From Sesamum alatum (Eukaryota; Streptophyta; Magnoliopsida; Lamiales; Pedaliaceae): 64,000 nt of DNA. The notes under the pieces are model-generated. The model did no database searches. It saw nothing but the letters and a program-made list of their open reading frames with translations, and was not told the DNA's origin. Location: the NCBI GenBank assembly GCA_034509735.1, contig JACGWO010000012.1, positions 18,629,188 to 18,693,187 of the forward strand, given 5' to 3'. Each line of letters starts with the position of its first letter. The first letter of the stretch is position 1. This document shows, piece after piece, positions 48,670 to 60,055 of this stretch. The translations under genes and the position numbers were made by a program.

Positions 48670-49624
48670 CAAGGTTTTCAGAACTAGACCGGATCGGCCG
48701 GTCCGACTGGGAACCGGTGGTGTGGCCTGTCCGGTTATGTAGTAGAAATCCGTCTTGGTCAAACTCAGTGCAAATCGGTCAAACTCGATAAAATCGATCG
48801 GCCCGGTGACCGGTCAAAACCGGGTTCTACCTTAAAAAAAAGAATGTAAAAACAGTTTTGGACTTTTGAATAGCCGGAAGTTGAAGTCGCCGAAGACAGA
48901 ACTCGCGGCCGCCGATCTGAACAAGGCATGCCTATCATCATTTCCATTGTGACAGCAACAACAAAATGCAAAAAATATTACCAAGTATAACACTATTTTC
49001 TCACGAGCATAATGTAAAAGTGGGTTTTTGAGGATAAAATTACAGTGTTCTTGACTGATTTGGTGGTGGTGAGGGTGAGTAATATGAAGCAGTTTATAGT
49101 TAGAAGGGGAAAGTGGCGACGAGTTTGGATCGGATTTTGATAGTGTGTGATTTGGGAAATCATTTCAAAGGGGCAGACTCTTGTTTCCTCCGTTGGAAGA
49201 TGGAAGGGACTAAAATTATTTTTCACCACTTATTTTCGTATAGCAAAGGCAATATTTTACCAATCTGCAATAGTAGATTTATTAGGAAACTTTGGTGAAC
49301 ATGTAATGTGATAATGAGAATAAATATTTGAATTGGTTTGATTTGATTTTGATTTTATAAAAATACAATATGATTTTATAAAATTATAGTATATTTGACT
49401 ATCTTTATTTTTTTTTATCTATTTAATCTACATTTATATTGATATTATGCATTTGTTTATATTGAATTGGAATGTATATTTATTTATATTGACATATTAT
49501 GTGAATATATATATATATATAATGAAGTCTGAGTCAACTGGTTTTTTTTATCCGGTCCGACCGATCGAACCCGGGACCCAATAAGTCAACTAGTTCGATC
49601 TTCTGTCCAATTTTCAAAACATTG
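48670..49624. mobile_element. Non-autonomous hAT-like element, copy B (955 bp)
   Basis: Ends are CAAGGTTTTCAGAACTAGAC on the left and, reverse-complemented, CAATGTTTTGAAAATTGGAC on the right. Flanking 8-mers are CTATACTG (48662-48669) and CTATGGTG (49625-49632), matching 6/8. Subterminal CCGGTCCGACTGG and GGTCCGACCGATCG-type motifs are like copy A at 25558. No coding capacity. Confidence 0.75.
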
Positions 49625-51599
49625 CTATGGTGCATGGTTGCACATTTGATGGTAATCATGAAATATGCATCTAAGGTCTTAGCATTAAAAGTTCCAAGCC
49701 AAAGGATCAATGAGTTAGGGATATAATTGATCCCATAGAGGTTTGCTCACACGACACTCACCATTTTGAAGGGAATATCTCGTTTCATAGACGTTGGTGT
49801 GGAGACACTAACGAGAGAGTGAGGGTGCCCATTGGGAATGAGTGTACTGAACGGCTCTGTAGGAAATTATTTGTTGGAGTGACAATGTCGAACTTAGAAT
49901 TTTCTGATACGACGTGCAAGACTAGTCCTTATGACTTGAGGCACTATAGTGACTTTATCTTATGTCCCTTGTACTTTGATTTATTTCTTGGTTATTTAGG
50001 TGATAAAAAAGGGGTTATCTTGGGTACAAGCTCATCTAATATGTACGTCAGTGAATGGCACGTCAAGGAATAATTTAACCTGGCCTTTAACGCAGGCGAC
50101 TTCCCTTGCTCTTTAATATTTCGGATTTATAAGTCCATTGGTCAAGGTATCTTGGCAACAAGGCATGGAGTTTCCTAGGTTGGCTGTTCTTAACAAGAAA
50201 TGGAAGAAATTGATGCATAGCTATTGAGTCAACAAGGTCTCGACTATTATCCATGCCTTGGACTCAATTGAGAGAGAATTAATGATGGGACCTTACTTGC
50301 ATGGTACTCATTGATTCCTCACTTTCACCTAGAGATAGGGCTTCATTGAGTGTTGCTAGACGCCAACTATAATTAATGAGTTCTTGGAATTTAGGAGATA
50401 TTTTCAAGATAATTTAATTAATAAGATTAATTAAATATGACGTGTCATAATAGTTGTGAGCCCATGACTATCATTGGGGTGAACCTAAGGGGTCACACAC
50501 TTACTCGGAGAGCTAACCTTCATGTTCCGATTCATTCAATGGTTGGTTGAATTAATTTTTTATTAATGGGATTAATTCAAGAACCATTTAATTCAAATGT
50601 TGAATTAAAGATTTAGTAAATTTAACTAAAGTAGTTAATAGTTTTTTAGCTCAATTAATTTAATGGGGTTAAATTAATTGTATAAAGAATCTAGTTAGAT
50701 TTAATTAGAATACGTTTAATTGGATTAAATGAGCTCAGAAAAAGTAATGTAACATTGATTGATAGGATCAATTAATTTGGTCCCAATTGATTTTGTAGGA
50801 CAAAATTAATTAATGGAGGTTTTGAAACTCCATCAAATTAGTTTGAAGAGGATTTAATATTTCCATGGACCAAGCCCTAGATATTTTGTGAGACAAAATA
50901 TGATTATTTAGGAATAATATATTGAGAGAAATAAATCGATTTATTACAAATTAATTCAGAGTTAGGAAAGAAATAAAACTAGGAATCAGATTCCAACTCC
51001 CTTCCCAACTTTCCTATTTATGAAGTAGGACCCCACCCCTATTTAAGGCGTGGAGTGGCCAACCATTGTAAAAAGAAATTACACAAAACTATTCGGTCCC
51101 CGTCATCTCTTAATATATACACCCCTTCCTCTAAAAGCCTAGGGTTTTATATTTTCTTCTCAGAAAATATATTCCATCTTCTATAAAATAAAATGTGGAT
51201 ATAAAGTTCTACATCACATACACTACATAATAATGTGTATAACATTGGTTTCTTGGAGTAATCAATCACCAAGGGTTTAGAGTTGACTGGCATCGAATCC
51301 AGATGCCAGTAGGCATCCAAGGTGTGGATACCGTTAGAGGAACAACATTTCGGGCTCTGGAAACCTGAGACAACCGATCATGGTTAGATAATGTTTGGAA
51401 GCATTTCTTTATAGACTACACCAACTAGAGTGCATAAGGTATAAGATGATTATCCCTTCTAGTACTTATTTTGTGATTCTCCATAATTCGTTATTCGAAA
51501 GGGGATGGCTATGCATAATACAGAATTATGCATGCTAGTTTAATAAATCAAATTTTAAATTTCGTTGCTCCTCCCTGCCCATGTTATTCGAACCCAACA

Positions 51600-51945
51600 A
51601 ATAAAGGTCAAGATGGGTTACCTGACAGAATAAAACAAAGGGAACAAACTCTATAAAAAATTTATTAGAAGTTTTAAGATGAAAAATTAGTACCGCCAAA
51701 CATATGGACATGGGAGATTCAGATGGTTTTCTCAAGAAAAACAATGATTTTCATTCAATATGTGAATTGATTTTCGTTTATCCTGAATTGCACAAATATT
51801 TAGGAAGACATAGATCTAAGCAAGACACATACACCTATAATCCTAAGTTGCCATACACTTCACAGAAAACGTTGTTTTCAAACCCAAAGAGGGACTTCAG
51901 CCTCTGAGTACTTACAGGATAACTTTAATCAGGAACTCAGAGGAA
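51600..51945. other. 346-bp segment between LTR end and primer site
   Basis: In related copia elements the primer site follows the LTR directly; here an unrecognised 346-bp stretch intervenes. Its right part contains a perfect 9-bp inverted repeat CCTCTGAGT/ACTCAGAGG (about 51900-51945). A 67-codon open frame (51704-51907) has no family I recognise. Confidence 0.45.
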
Positions 51946-51994
51946 GTGGTATCTAGAGCAAGAAGATCAAGCACATGGCAAAAAAGACTTGGAA

Positions 51995-52190
51995 GGTGTT
52001 TGGCTAAGCTGTTATAAAAACATCGTAGACGCTCTTACATCTTATAAGATGTTTTAGGAGCTATAAGATGTTGGATCTTATTTTAAAAATGAGCTACTAA
52101 AGCGTTTGGATAAAATATGATGTTAAAGCTTATAAGATGTTTTCACATCTTATAAGAGGTTAGGGTGTTTGGCATAATAAGATTCTTTTA
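51995..52190. repeat. MITE-like repeat with CTTATAAGATGTTTT units
   Basis: GTGTTTGGC occurs at both edges (about 51999 and 52170). CTTATAAGATGTTTT or close variants occur several times between, some adjoining their own inverted copies (ACATCTTATAAGATGT). This looks like a short, decayed non-autonomous DNA element; the class is uncertain. Confidence 0.45.
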
Positions 52191-52600
52191 TTGGTAAAAT
52201 GACTAAAAAGTACATGATACTATTAGAATTATTTCTTGACATATTTTGTGTTTAAATATTTTAAAATACTTTTATAAATAGTATACATTAGTTTAACTAC
52301 AAATAAAAATTTAATAGATATTTTTTTAACAAAAACAAAAAATGACAAAATATTATTTCTAAACTTTTGCATCGAAATGATATTAACATTCATGCTAGTC
52401 GAATATTAACATAAATATATAATAAATATTTTAGTTTTTTTTAATTTTAATATATAATATCTTGAAACTATATTTTTTTAGTAAATATAATATCAATAGT
52501 AATTCTTTCCCATAATTATAATAATTGAAAATCGAAATTAGTTATGTAATTAATGTCAAAGTTATATAAAACTGATAAAAAGATTATATATAAAATTTCA

Positions 52601-53100
52601 TTATATATATATATATATACATTATTAAAAAAAAATACCCAACCCTCTCCCCCGTCAGCTGCCGCCACCGCTGGAATCCCCTTCCCCCGTTCCAGTCGTA
52701 CCCCCATCCGCCTGTCCCTATTGCTCGCCACTTCCCCTGTTGCCACTCCTCCCTTCCCCCGCCTCTTTCGCCCGTTGTTGTGCCCAAACCAACACCACTT
52801 CCACTCCCCCTCACCGTGCCCAAACCCCTTCCCTCAACTCCCCCCCGTCGCGCCCAAACCACCTCCCTCAGCTCCCTGTCGTTGCACCTCGTTTTCCTAG
52901 CCCCTTCCACCGTCGCTGTGCCCAAACCACCTCCACCAAATCCCAATCCCCAAACCCCCTTCCACTCCAATCGTCATTGTCGTGCCTACTTTCCCCCCAT
53001 CCCTTCCCCTGTCGCAGTGCCCAAACCATCTCCGCCAACTCCGGGTAACCGCGCCCAAACCCCCCTCTGCCTTCAATCTGCCATCCTTTTCTCTCTCACC

Positions 53101-53142
<42 letters not shown>
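52601..53142. repeat. C-rich degenerate minisatellite between two (AT)n tracts
   Basis: (TA)n at 52601-52620 and (AT)n at 53104-53142 enclose about 470 bp of strongly C- and pyrimidine-biased DNA. The unit GTGCCCAAACC or GCGCCCAAACC recurs about every 45-65 bp with CTTCC and CCACC filler. Plus-strand frames read as Pro/Ser-rich peptides and minus-strand frames as Gly/Arg-rich peptides, all from the repeat. Not a gene. Confidence 0.8.
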
Positions 53143-53149
<7 letters not shown>

Positions 53150-53420
53150 ACTATAATATATATATATAAATATATTACATATAATATATTTTAAATTAAT
53201 ATTTGCACAAATATGTATTATGTAAATTTGGAATTTTCAATCTAGACCATTGATTTGAATTAAGACCTAAACCATTGATCTACTACTTAAATTTGGACCT
53301 TAGATGAAAATAAAACCCAACAGTTCTTAAGTAATGTTATAAAAGTAATATTATAATAAAATTTTTTAAAAAAAATAAAAAATAAACTAAAAAGTGTGTG
53401 CACTGCACGAAATCGTGTGA

Positions 53421-53531
53421 GGGGGTAAATTGCTCTATCTTCACAAACACAGGAAGAAATTTGGTAAAAGTTTCATAGGAGGTAATTTGTTCATTTTCAA
53501 TAGTACAGGGGGATAATTTGCATTAAACCCC
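53421..53531 (-). repeat. MULE-end-like repeat, orphan
   Basis: GGGGGTAAATTGC, AACACAGGAAGAAA, GGAGGTAATTTG and AGGGGGATAATTTGC in a row match the style and orientation of the MULE1 right end and the MULE2 end at 47164. No opposite end was found nearby. Confidence 0.5.
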
Positions 53532-54722
53532 TTGAAAAACTGTCACTTGTGAGCGAATGTCCAGCATACCTGCATTTTCTCAAAAATAAAAATTCTAGAA
53601 CTGAAAAGAACAAAATAGAAAGAAAATTAAAGGGATCTATAAGCATCCTACTCCTATATTACAAAATGATATAACATAAATCAACAAGGGCAAGTCACAT
53701 AATTTTCCATGGTGTGGTGTCTTTATAGACCATCCTTGCTTTCATGGTATAAATTCCTATCTTTATCAACATAAATAAACCAAATTAGGTTCAGTTGAAC
53801 CAAATTAATCACAGAGCAAGTGTAATACATTTGTCATGAGATTGATCACTTTTTCTAAACTTTAAACCAATCACACGACAAATGTATAGCACTTGTCATA
53901 TATGGTTCAGGTTTGGGAAACCCGACCTGGACTAGAATTTCCCCCACATCACGTAAGTATTGGCATTCATATGGTAAATAAATAAACAAAAGCTGAAGCA
54001 AAATTTGAGTGTGACAGTTATCAACTATAAACGAAATTGGAACCTAAGACATCATAGCAAACGTGCAATATAAGGCTCACATGTAACAAAGAAGAAAATC
54101 AAAGGCCCTAAAAGACGCTCACATACTGTAGCATGTACTTGGATCAAAACCAAGGTAGATTTCTACTTGGGACTGGCTCAATCTACAAATGACAATGTCG
54201 GAAAAGAAAAGATATGAAAAAGATTGACGTGAATCACACCACATTTGCAAGGTACATGTGTTAGAATGCATTTACGTCAACAGGGCATAAGAAAATGCAT
54301 AAATATGCAAAGCAAACTTTTTCCATTTCTACCAAAAGTACACAAATGAAATATCCAGAAACTCCTAAGATGCCACCACATTGATTCAAATTGCACCCAA
54401 CACTAGTTTTATTCAACTCTGGTGCCCCCACCCCCAGAAAAAATAAAGAAAATGGACGGTGCTTAATAAGGTGCTAAAACTTCAACCTAGAAAAAAAAAA
54501 CCCTTCAACCTTTGCATATAACATTGCCACACAAAACTCAAGGCCGTGCGTAGGACATGTGGCTTAATCTTTAGTTTTATAGTCTTCTTCTGCTTTCTTC
54601 TTAATTATCATTTCTATCTAGCAGTCATCAATTTATTTAGAGCACCCATCTCCAGATCAGTAATACAAAAAACCTTTTTTTGTTTACCAGGCTAAGCAAC
54701 TCAAACCTTTTCTTTTTCAGGC
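53532..54722. other. Non-coding spacer with one inverted repeat
   Basis: No gene recognised. AAGTGTAATACATTTGTC (about 53820) and GACAAATGTATAGCACTT (about 53877) form an inverted repeat with 16/18 pairs. Confidence 0.5.
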
Positions 54723-55325
54723 TGATCTAGGATATTCATAATTAGTCGTCAGGGACCTTCAAGACGATTTTCGTCTACAATGACATAGTTACATCCTGGA
54801 GGGATCGAACAGAGACCTCTCAGAAGGGTATATTTAAGGTCACCCAAAAGACCTTACTATTTCGTATATTCTCTACGTATTCGAGGTATCCAATGGAGAC
54901 CTCCCGACAGTCTGACTGGAACATTGCCAGTTCTTGACAAAAAGGTATATGTCTTGTTCGTCTAGGACCACTCCTGTCACTGTTCAAGTACTGATATGTG
55001 CGGCTCACTACACATCGTGATCGTGTTTTAGATCAAGGGTGTACATGAAATCATACAAAAGGACCAGCATGTATAAATATTGGTTTTCATCATGTATAAT
55101 TTTTGTCACTCCAACTATTTACGCTCTTCTTTTTTAGACCTTGAACTCTATTTGATTTGAGCATCAGAGAGCCATCGTCGAAACACATTCTGGCTTGGCC
55201 GCAACGCTGTCTTATTTTGCAAGATGTGCTACACACTTGAAGAGCTTACTTAACTTCTGGAGTGGTAGAGCCTCTAAACACTCACTAAAATACCTTCAAT
55301 CTTAGGGTTGTTTTCTGGAACAACA
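54723..55325 (+). repeat. LTR of a second Ty3/gypsy element (left edge approximate)
   Basis: Defined by what follows: it ends AACA right before a gypsy-type primer site. A TATA-like TATAAATA at 55075-55082 is a reasonable LTR promoter. The start is only a guess because no second LTR is available. Confidence 0.45.
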
Positions 55326-55343
55326 TTCGGCTCCGTCTGTGGG
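55326..55343 (+). other. Primer-binding site of the second gypsy element
   Basis: TTCGGCTCCGTCTGTGGG resembles the TTGGCGCCGTCTGTGGGA start of plant Tat/Athila-type element leaders. Confidence 0.6.
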
Positions 55344-55490
55344 AACATTTTCCAGTTCTTTTCAAGTACAAATGATATAGAAAAAACTCCCAACAACCCA
55401 ACGTTGGCTTGACGTGGAAAGCAAGTGTTTGGTGGGCCATCTTGTGCATAGTCGGAAAACCCACCAAACCCTGTTGTTGAGCTGATTATT

Positions 55491-56656
55491 GTGTCGCGGG
55501 CAGATTTGAGAAGGGTGTTTGAAAAATGGGTGATGGATAGAGGCATGATGCCACCATCACCACCCTCTCAACCTGTCGGAGTAGAGGAACAGGAAGGGGA
55601 GCCATATATTCCTAAGTCTCTTCCTATAAACTTGCGTTTGTGCAGAGAACTTTTCCCACCTCGGGAAGATAGAGCACCACCGCCTCCCCGTGAGAGAGTT
55701 CGTGAGAGATTCATGAGAGGGTTCAGAGATCCTCTTTTGAAGAAGTTAACATTTATTTTGTTGCCCCGATGAGGTTTCACTGAGGCGAGTAGAAGAAATA
55801 CATGAGTCGATTGTAGAAGTTGACTGGATCAGTCGCAGGATATCAAATCTGAGATGTCCTGCATTAGCACTAGAAAATGTTGTTTTGGGGTGAGGATCAC
55901 CATTTATTTCAGAGATGTTGGCCGAAACCTTGGCCCCAGGTGTTAAGAGTAAACCTCCTGAGGTATGACGGGGACAAGGATTTGAAGGAGCACTTCACAA
56001 CCTTTGAGAACATTATGCAACTCTATGAACTGTGAGACGCTCTAAATTGTCGGATATTTATTACAACTTTGTATGGAAGGGTGCATGAGTGGTTCTGTTC
56101 CTTGGTTCTTGGCACGATTGTTTCATATGACCAACTTTTGTGGAAGTTCTTGCACCATTTTGCTAGTAAGATGAAAGCTAAGAGATCACTCACTTTTTTA
56201 CTATTCGACAGAAGGAGGATGAAACCTTGTGAAGTTTTAGTGACATGTTTAATACTAAGGTGCTTGATATGCCTGATTTAATACTGGATATGATGACATC
56301 CATCCTTATCCACGGCTTGAAGATGGACCCTAGTTTCCACATCAGCAGGAGGGTCTCCAGCTAATGTGGAGACCTTCCTGTTGATGTGGATGACCTTCAC
56401 CATATCGCTGAGAAATACATTCAAGACGAAAAGATGAACATCTTGAAGGAAAATGAATGGAAGATTCAACCATGCAAGAATGATGAATAGAATGAAAATA
56501 AGAAAGATTAGGATAAAGTGAAGTCCAAGTCTGAAAAAGACACAACACCAAAGTACCAAAGGTTTCACAACTACACGCCTTTAACCACTACAAGGGAGGA
56601 GACATTGATGAACATTGAAAAAAAGTTATGGCAAAATCCACCAAAAATGAGGCCAA
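55491..56656 (+). pseudogene. Ty3/gypsy (Tat/Athila-like) gag fragment, truncated by Copia-3
   Basis: An open part at 55491-55772 (MSRADLRRVFEKWVMDRGMM) is followed by decayed gag. Recognisable motifs of the Retrotrans_gag domain are HFTTFENIMQLYEL, RIFITTLYGRVHEWFCSL, YDQLLWKFLHHFASKMKAKR and ILRCLICLI (56000-56280). Near the right edge PLTTTREETLMNIEKK-type text appears out of frame. The gag is cut at 56656 exactly where the Copia-3 LTR begins. No protease or pol of this element is in the window. Confidence 0.78.
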
Positions 56657-58931
56657 TGTTAGAATAGGTGATCGTCAAGCCAATTGATTGGCTCTTTATA
56701 AACTATTCTAGACGACATTTTTCAATAATATGTTAATTTAAGAAATGTTTTTTGGACATCTTCAACATATGCTTTAAACATTATATTTATATGTACATTT
56801 GGTTGAAGCCCTTAGATCAATTATGCTATGGGGGTCGCGCATATGATGGCGACCATGAAACCAACCTCTTTGGTTTGATCTATAATATTCCAAGTCGATG
56901 AATCGGTGGAGACAGGGCATCAACCATTCATTAAAGACTTGCACTAAGTGATGCGTTCATATGATGAATTTCAAGTTTCATAGACAGAGACATATAATGT
57001 CTGCGCAATTTAGTCGGTGCTTGATAATGAGTTATCAAGTTCACTGAATTGACTCGCGGGAGTTGTCATATGGAAGCCCTATATGGCATGACCGGTATGA
57101 CTAGAACTCCTAGGCTACGATAGTGCACTAACTAGTCCTTGGACTTGAGGTTCCATAGTAACCTTGTGCATAGGATGGCTATGACTTGATCATGTCCAAC
57201 GTGGTCTCAGGTTACATCCTGGATTACTATACGGTCATGTTTCAGTCATAGTTGAAGCATGCATAGAAGTTGGTGAGTTTCAAGATAGGATCTGCTACTT
57301 ATCATGAGATGATAACGAACCTCATGTGTTCTCTACAATATGCGTTCCTTGAAGCCCATGGCCATGATTGTTGATCAAATAGGAGAAAGGGTTTTTCCTA
57401 TATTGATAAATTGGAAACATAACTTGTAGAGTTGACACATAAACATTAAAGTCGATCATGGGAACCGGTAACTAATTCCATGCCCTAGACTTTGATCGGG
57501 AGCTTAGTGGCGGAGGGACCGTATCCGCATGGTACGCATAGCTCACAGGTTCACGCAATAGTTCACCTATTCTCTAGTGTCATGGACCATTGCTACATGT
57601 CCACCCATGGTGATGGGTACCCTCCAATTAAGGAGTTAATTGAAGGTGATTAATTATGATAAGATCTAATTAATCTAATGCAAGTAAGTTGCTAATTATA
57701 TTGTATAGTGATAAAAGCCCAAGTCTAGTTGAGTTGTAAACCTAAAGAGTCACACACAAATCCATGATGGAATTATTCGAACTAATTTATAGAATTAATT
57801 ATGGAAAATAAATTAATTAATTTAAGGAGTTAAATTAATTGATTGAAATAATTTATGAAATCAATTCACGGGAAAATTAAATAATATGATTATTTAATTT
57901 AGTGTCTAAATTCACAAGCATTAATTTGATTAAGTAAGACTTGTGATATATTAATTAAGATTAATCTATTTGGGCTTGAAAATCAATTAACTAGATTAAT
58001 TGATTTGGGCTTATATTTAATTAAAGAATTAAATACCATGGGCTAAATAATTGAATCCAATTAATTGAGAATTAACTAAAATTGGACTTAATCCAATTGA
58101 GAATTAAGATAAAGCCCAAGACCTTAGCCCAAGCCCACAAGCCCACAAGACAAGATTCATTAAACATAGACATAACTTGTTTTCGTCTTCAGATGAAAAA
58201 GATAATATGAGTCATGCTAGAGCTTGTCTATAAAGAAGACAAGTGTTGAAGGACAAAGATGAGTCATGTTAGAACTTGTCTATGAAGAACACAAGTGTTA
58301 ACTAAGAGCAAGACAAAAGGGTTTGTCTACATTCATTGTATTTAGTGCAAAAAACTGTCTTTAAAAAGGGGTAGAAGGCAAGAGATTTAAACACCACTTT
58401 ATATACATACAAAAACTCTTGCTCTCCTTTTTTTGCTCTTAGACTTTCTCTTCTTCAAACCTAGAAAGTCTAGCTTTCAGTTTAGCCTTGTTCTTATGTT
58501 CATTTATCATCTCCAAAATAGAAGAATTCCCTTCTTTTCTCCATAGATCAATAGTTGATCTATCTTAGTCCTCCAATACCCACTAGCATAGGTTTGAGGG
58601 TGATTCCATCATAGGTGGTGTGGACTAACTTTAGAGAGAATACACTTGTGTTCCTACCGTGAACAACAAACAAAAATGGTTCCATTTTGACATTCCACCA
58701 CTTTTAAGATAAGGTCATTCTTGAGAAAGTTCAAGTAATCAACATCAACCAGAGAGCAAGAAAGGCTGGTTTCTCTTAACTATTCAATTGACATCCTTTT
58801 TTTTTTTGCATGAGATCCATATTGTAATAGCAATGAGACGGGCGATTTGATCGCTAATTATAATATTATTTTGTAATTAAACTTTTAAGTTTCATTGCGT
58901 TTAACATCTCGAGGCTTATACGAAGCTAACA
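56657..58931 (+). repeat. Copia-3 5' LTR
   Basis: 2,275 bp, starts TGTTAGAATAGGTGATCG and ends CGAAGCTAACA. Start and middle share motifs with the Copia-1 LTR (GGACTTGAGG, CACCCATGGTGATGGG, GAGTCACACACAAATC). Confidence 0.9.
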
Positions 58932-58932
58932 G

Positions 58933-58944
58933 TGGTATCAGAGT
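58933..58944 (+). other. Copia-3 primer-binding site
   Basis: TGGTATCAGAGT one base after the LTR, tRNA-Met type with one change. Confidence 0.85.
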
Positions 58945-60055
58945 CCGGTCATGGAAGTCAATTGAAGTTATTTTGGTTTGATGTAATTTAATCGGATTAA
59001 ACCACTTAACGATTAATCTATGTGTTAATCTCTTGATATGTTGAATTTAATTTTTCGGCATATTTCAATTGTTGAAATTTGATTCTACTATGTTTCGCCT
59101 TCCGCTTACATGGTTGGGTTTATCTTCCACCTACATGGTCGGATTTACCTTTCGCCTACATGGACGGATTTATCTTCCGCCTACATGGTTGGATTTTATG
59201 GTGATTTAGTATATTATCAACTCTGTTATCATTTGGGTTAATTCAGAAAAAAAAAAAAAAAAAAAAGTATGAAAAACGGCGAAAAACGGCACGGTGCACG
59301 CGCACAGGCACCGAGTTTTTCAAGTGCGCGCAGTGCGGCCGCACTGCGTAGTGCCCACGCGCACGTAGGGTTAGCACCCGCGTGCACGCTGTGTTGGCGC
59401 GCAGGGCTGACGTGTGCGCTGGTCAGTGTTTGCGCGCGCATTGCCCTACTGGTGTGCTATCAGTGGCCGTTTTTGCTCCTGGCATCAAAATTTTAAGCCC
59501 GTAATGGATAAAATCAAATTAGATTTGATAATCCAGACCTTACATCCATGGTGACAAAGTATGAGATGCTATCACATTTCAATTCATTGTCTCACGAGTC
59601 GTGGAATGATTTGGAAGTAGTGAAAAGTTGTACTATCACTATAAACAAGTAGATTACCTATTATCACTCTGTCTCACAAGTCGTGGAGGGCGATAGTGGG
59701 GGATCTTTTGGTCGATGGGTTGAGCTTAACATGGAGTGACATAATTCACTTGGAGTCGTTGGGATTATGTGAAAAAATAAGGTAAAACACCTTGAGGATC
59801 TCATAAGATGAGAATGGTGAAAGTCATCTCCCATAGAATTGTTTTCATGCAAATTGTAACAGAGGGGCATGGAATTCATTTTATGGACCTCAAGCCCACT
59901 AGGAAAAATATTTCCCAGAAGTTCATATGGGGGTTTATGGAATTTTGAAGAAATAGTGGGAGCAATTTATGATTAAAGACCATATCATAAATTTAATTAA
60001 CATTGATTGAAAGAATGCTAAAATCTTTGTTGTTTCTTCTATTCTTTGTTGTAGA
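58945..60055 (+). other. Copia-3 leader with A-tract, GC island and paired palindrome
   Basis: An A(20) run (about 59247-59267) precedes a GC-rich island (about 59275-59470) with GCGCAGTGCGGCCGCACTGCG, a long near-palindrome. CACGAGTCGTG (59593-59603) and CACAAGTCGTG (59675-59685) follow, 82 bp apart. The order and spacing match the Copia-1 leader. Four TTCCGCCTACATGG-like units (about 59097-59190) form a short tandem repeat. Confidence 0.7.

Larger units (their letters stand above)
48511..51994 (+). mobile_element. Truncated copia element: LTR, displaced primer site, start of gag
   Basis: An LTR (about 48511-51599, including a 955-bp hAT insertion; about 2.1 kb without it) has the layout of the other copia LTRs here: GGTTGCACATTTGATGGTAA, GTGAACCTAAGGGGTCACAC, AATTAATT blocks, ending CGAACCCAACA. 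A primer-site relic TGGTATCTAGAGC (51948-51960) and a gag-like start ATGGCAAAAAAGACTTGG (51976) follow. The text is then cut by a different repeat. The left LTR edge is not certain because no target repeat was found. Confidence 0.65.

Noticed and set aside
52553..53194. Several overlapping Pro/Ser-rich and Gly/Arg-rich open frames
   Set aside because: They come from the C-rich minisatellite read in different frames and run into the AT microsatellites; no domain, no consistent start.
54780..54830. tRNA B-box-like GGGATCGAACAGAGACC
   Set aside because: No A box, no tail and no target repeat; it lies in the putative gypsy LTR.
59238..59496. Ala/His-rich open frames in the Copia-3 leader
   Set aside because: Same cause: GC-rich island without stops, not coding.
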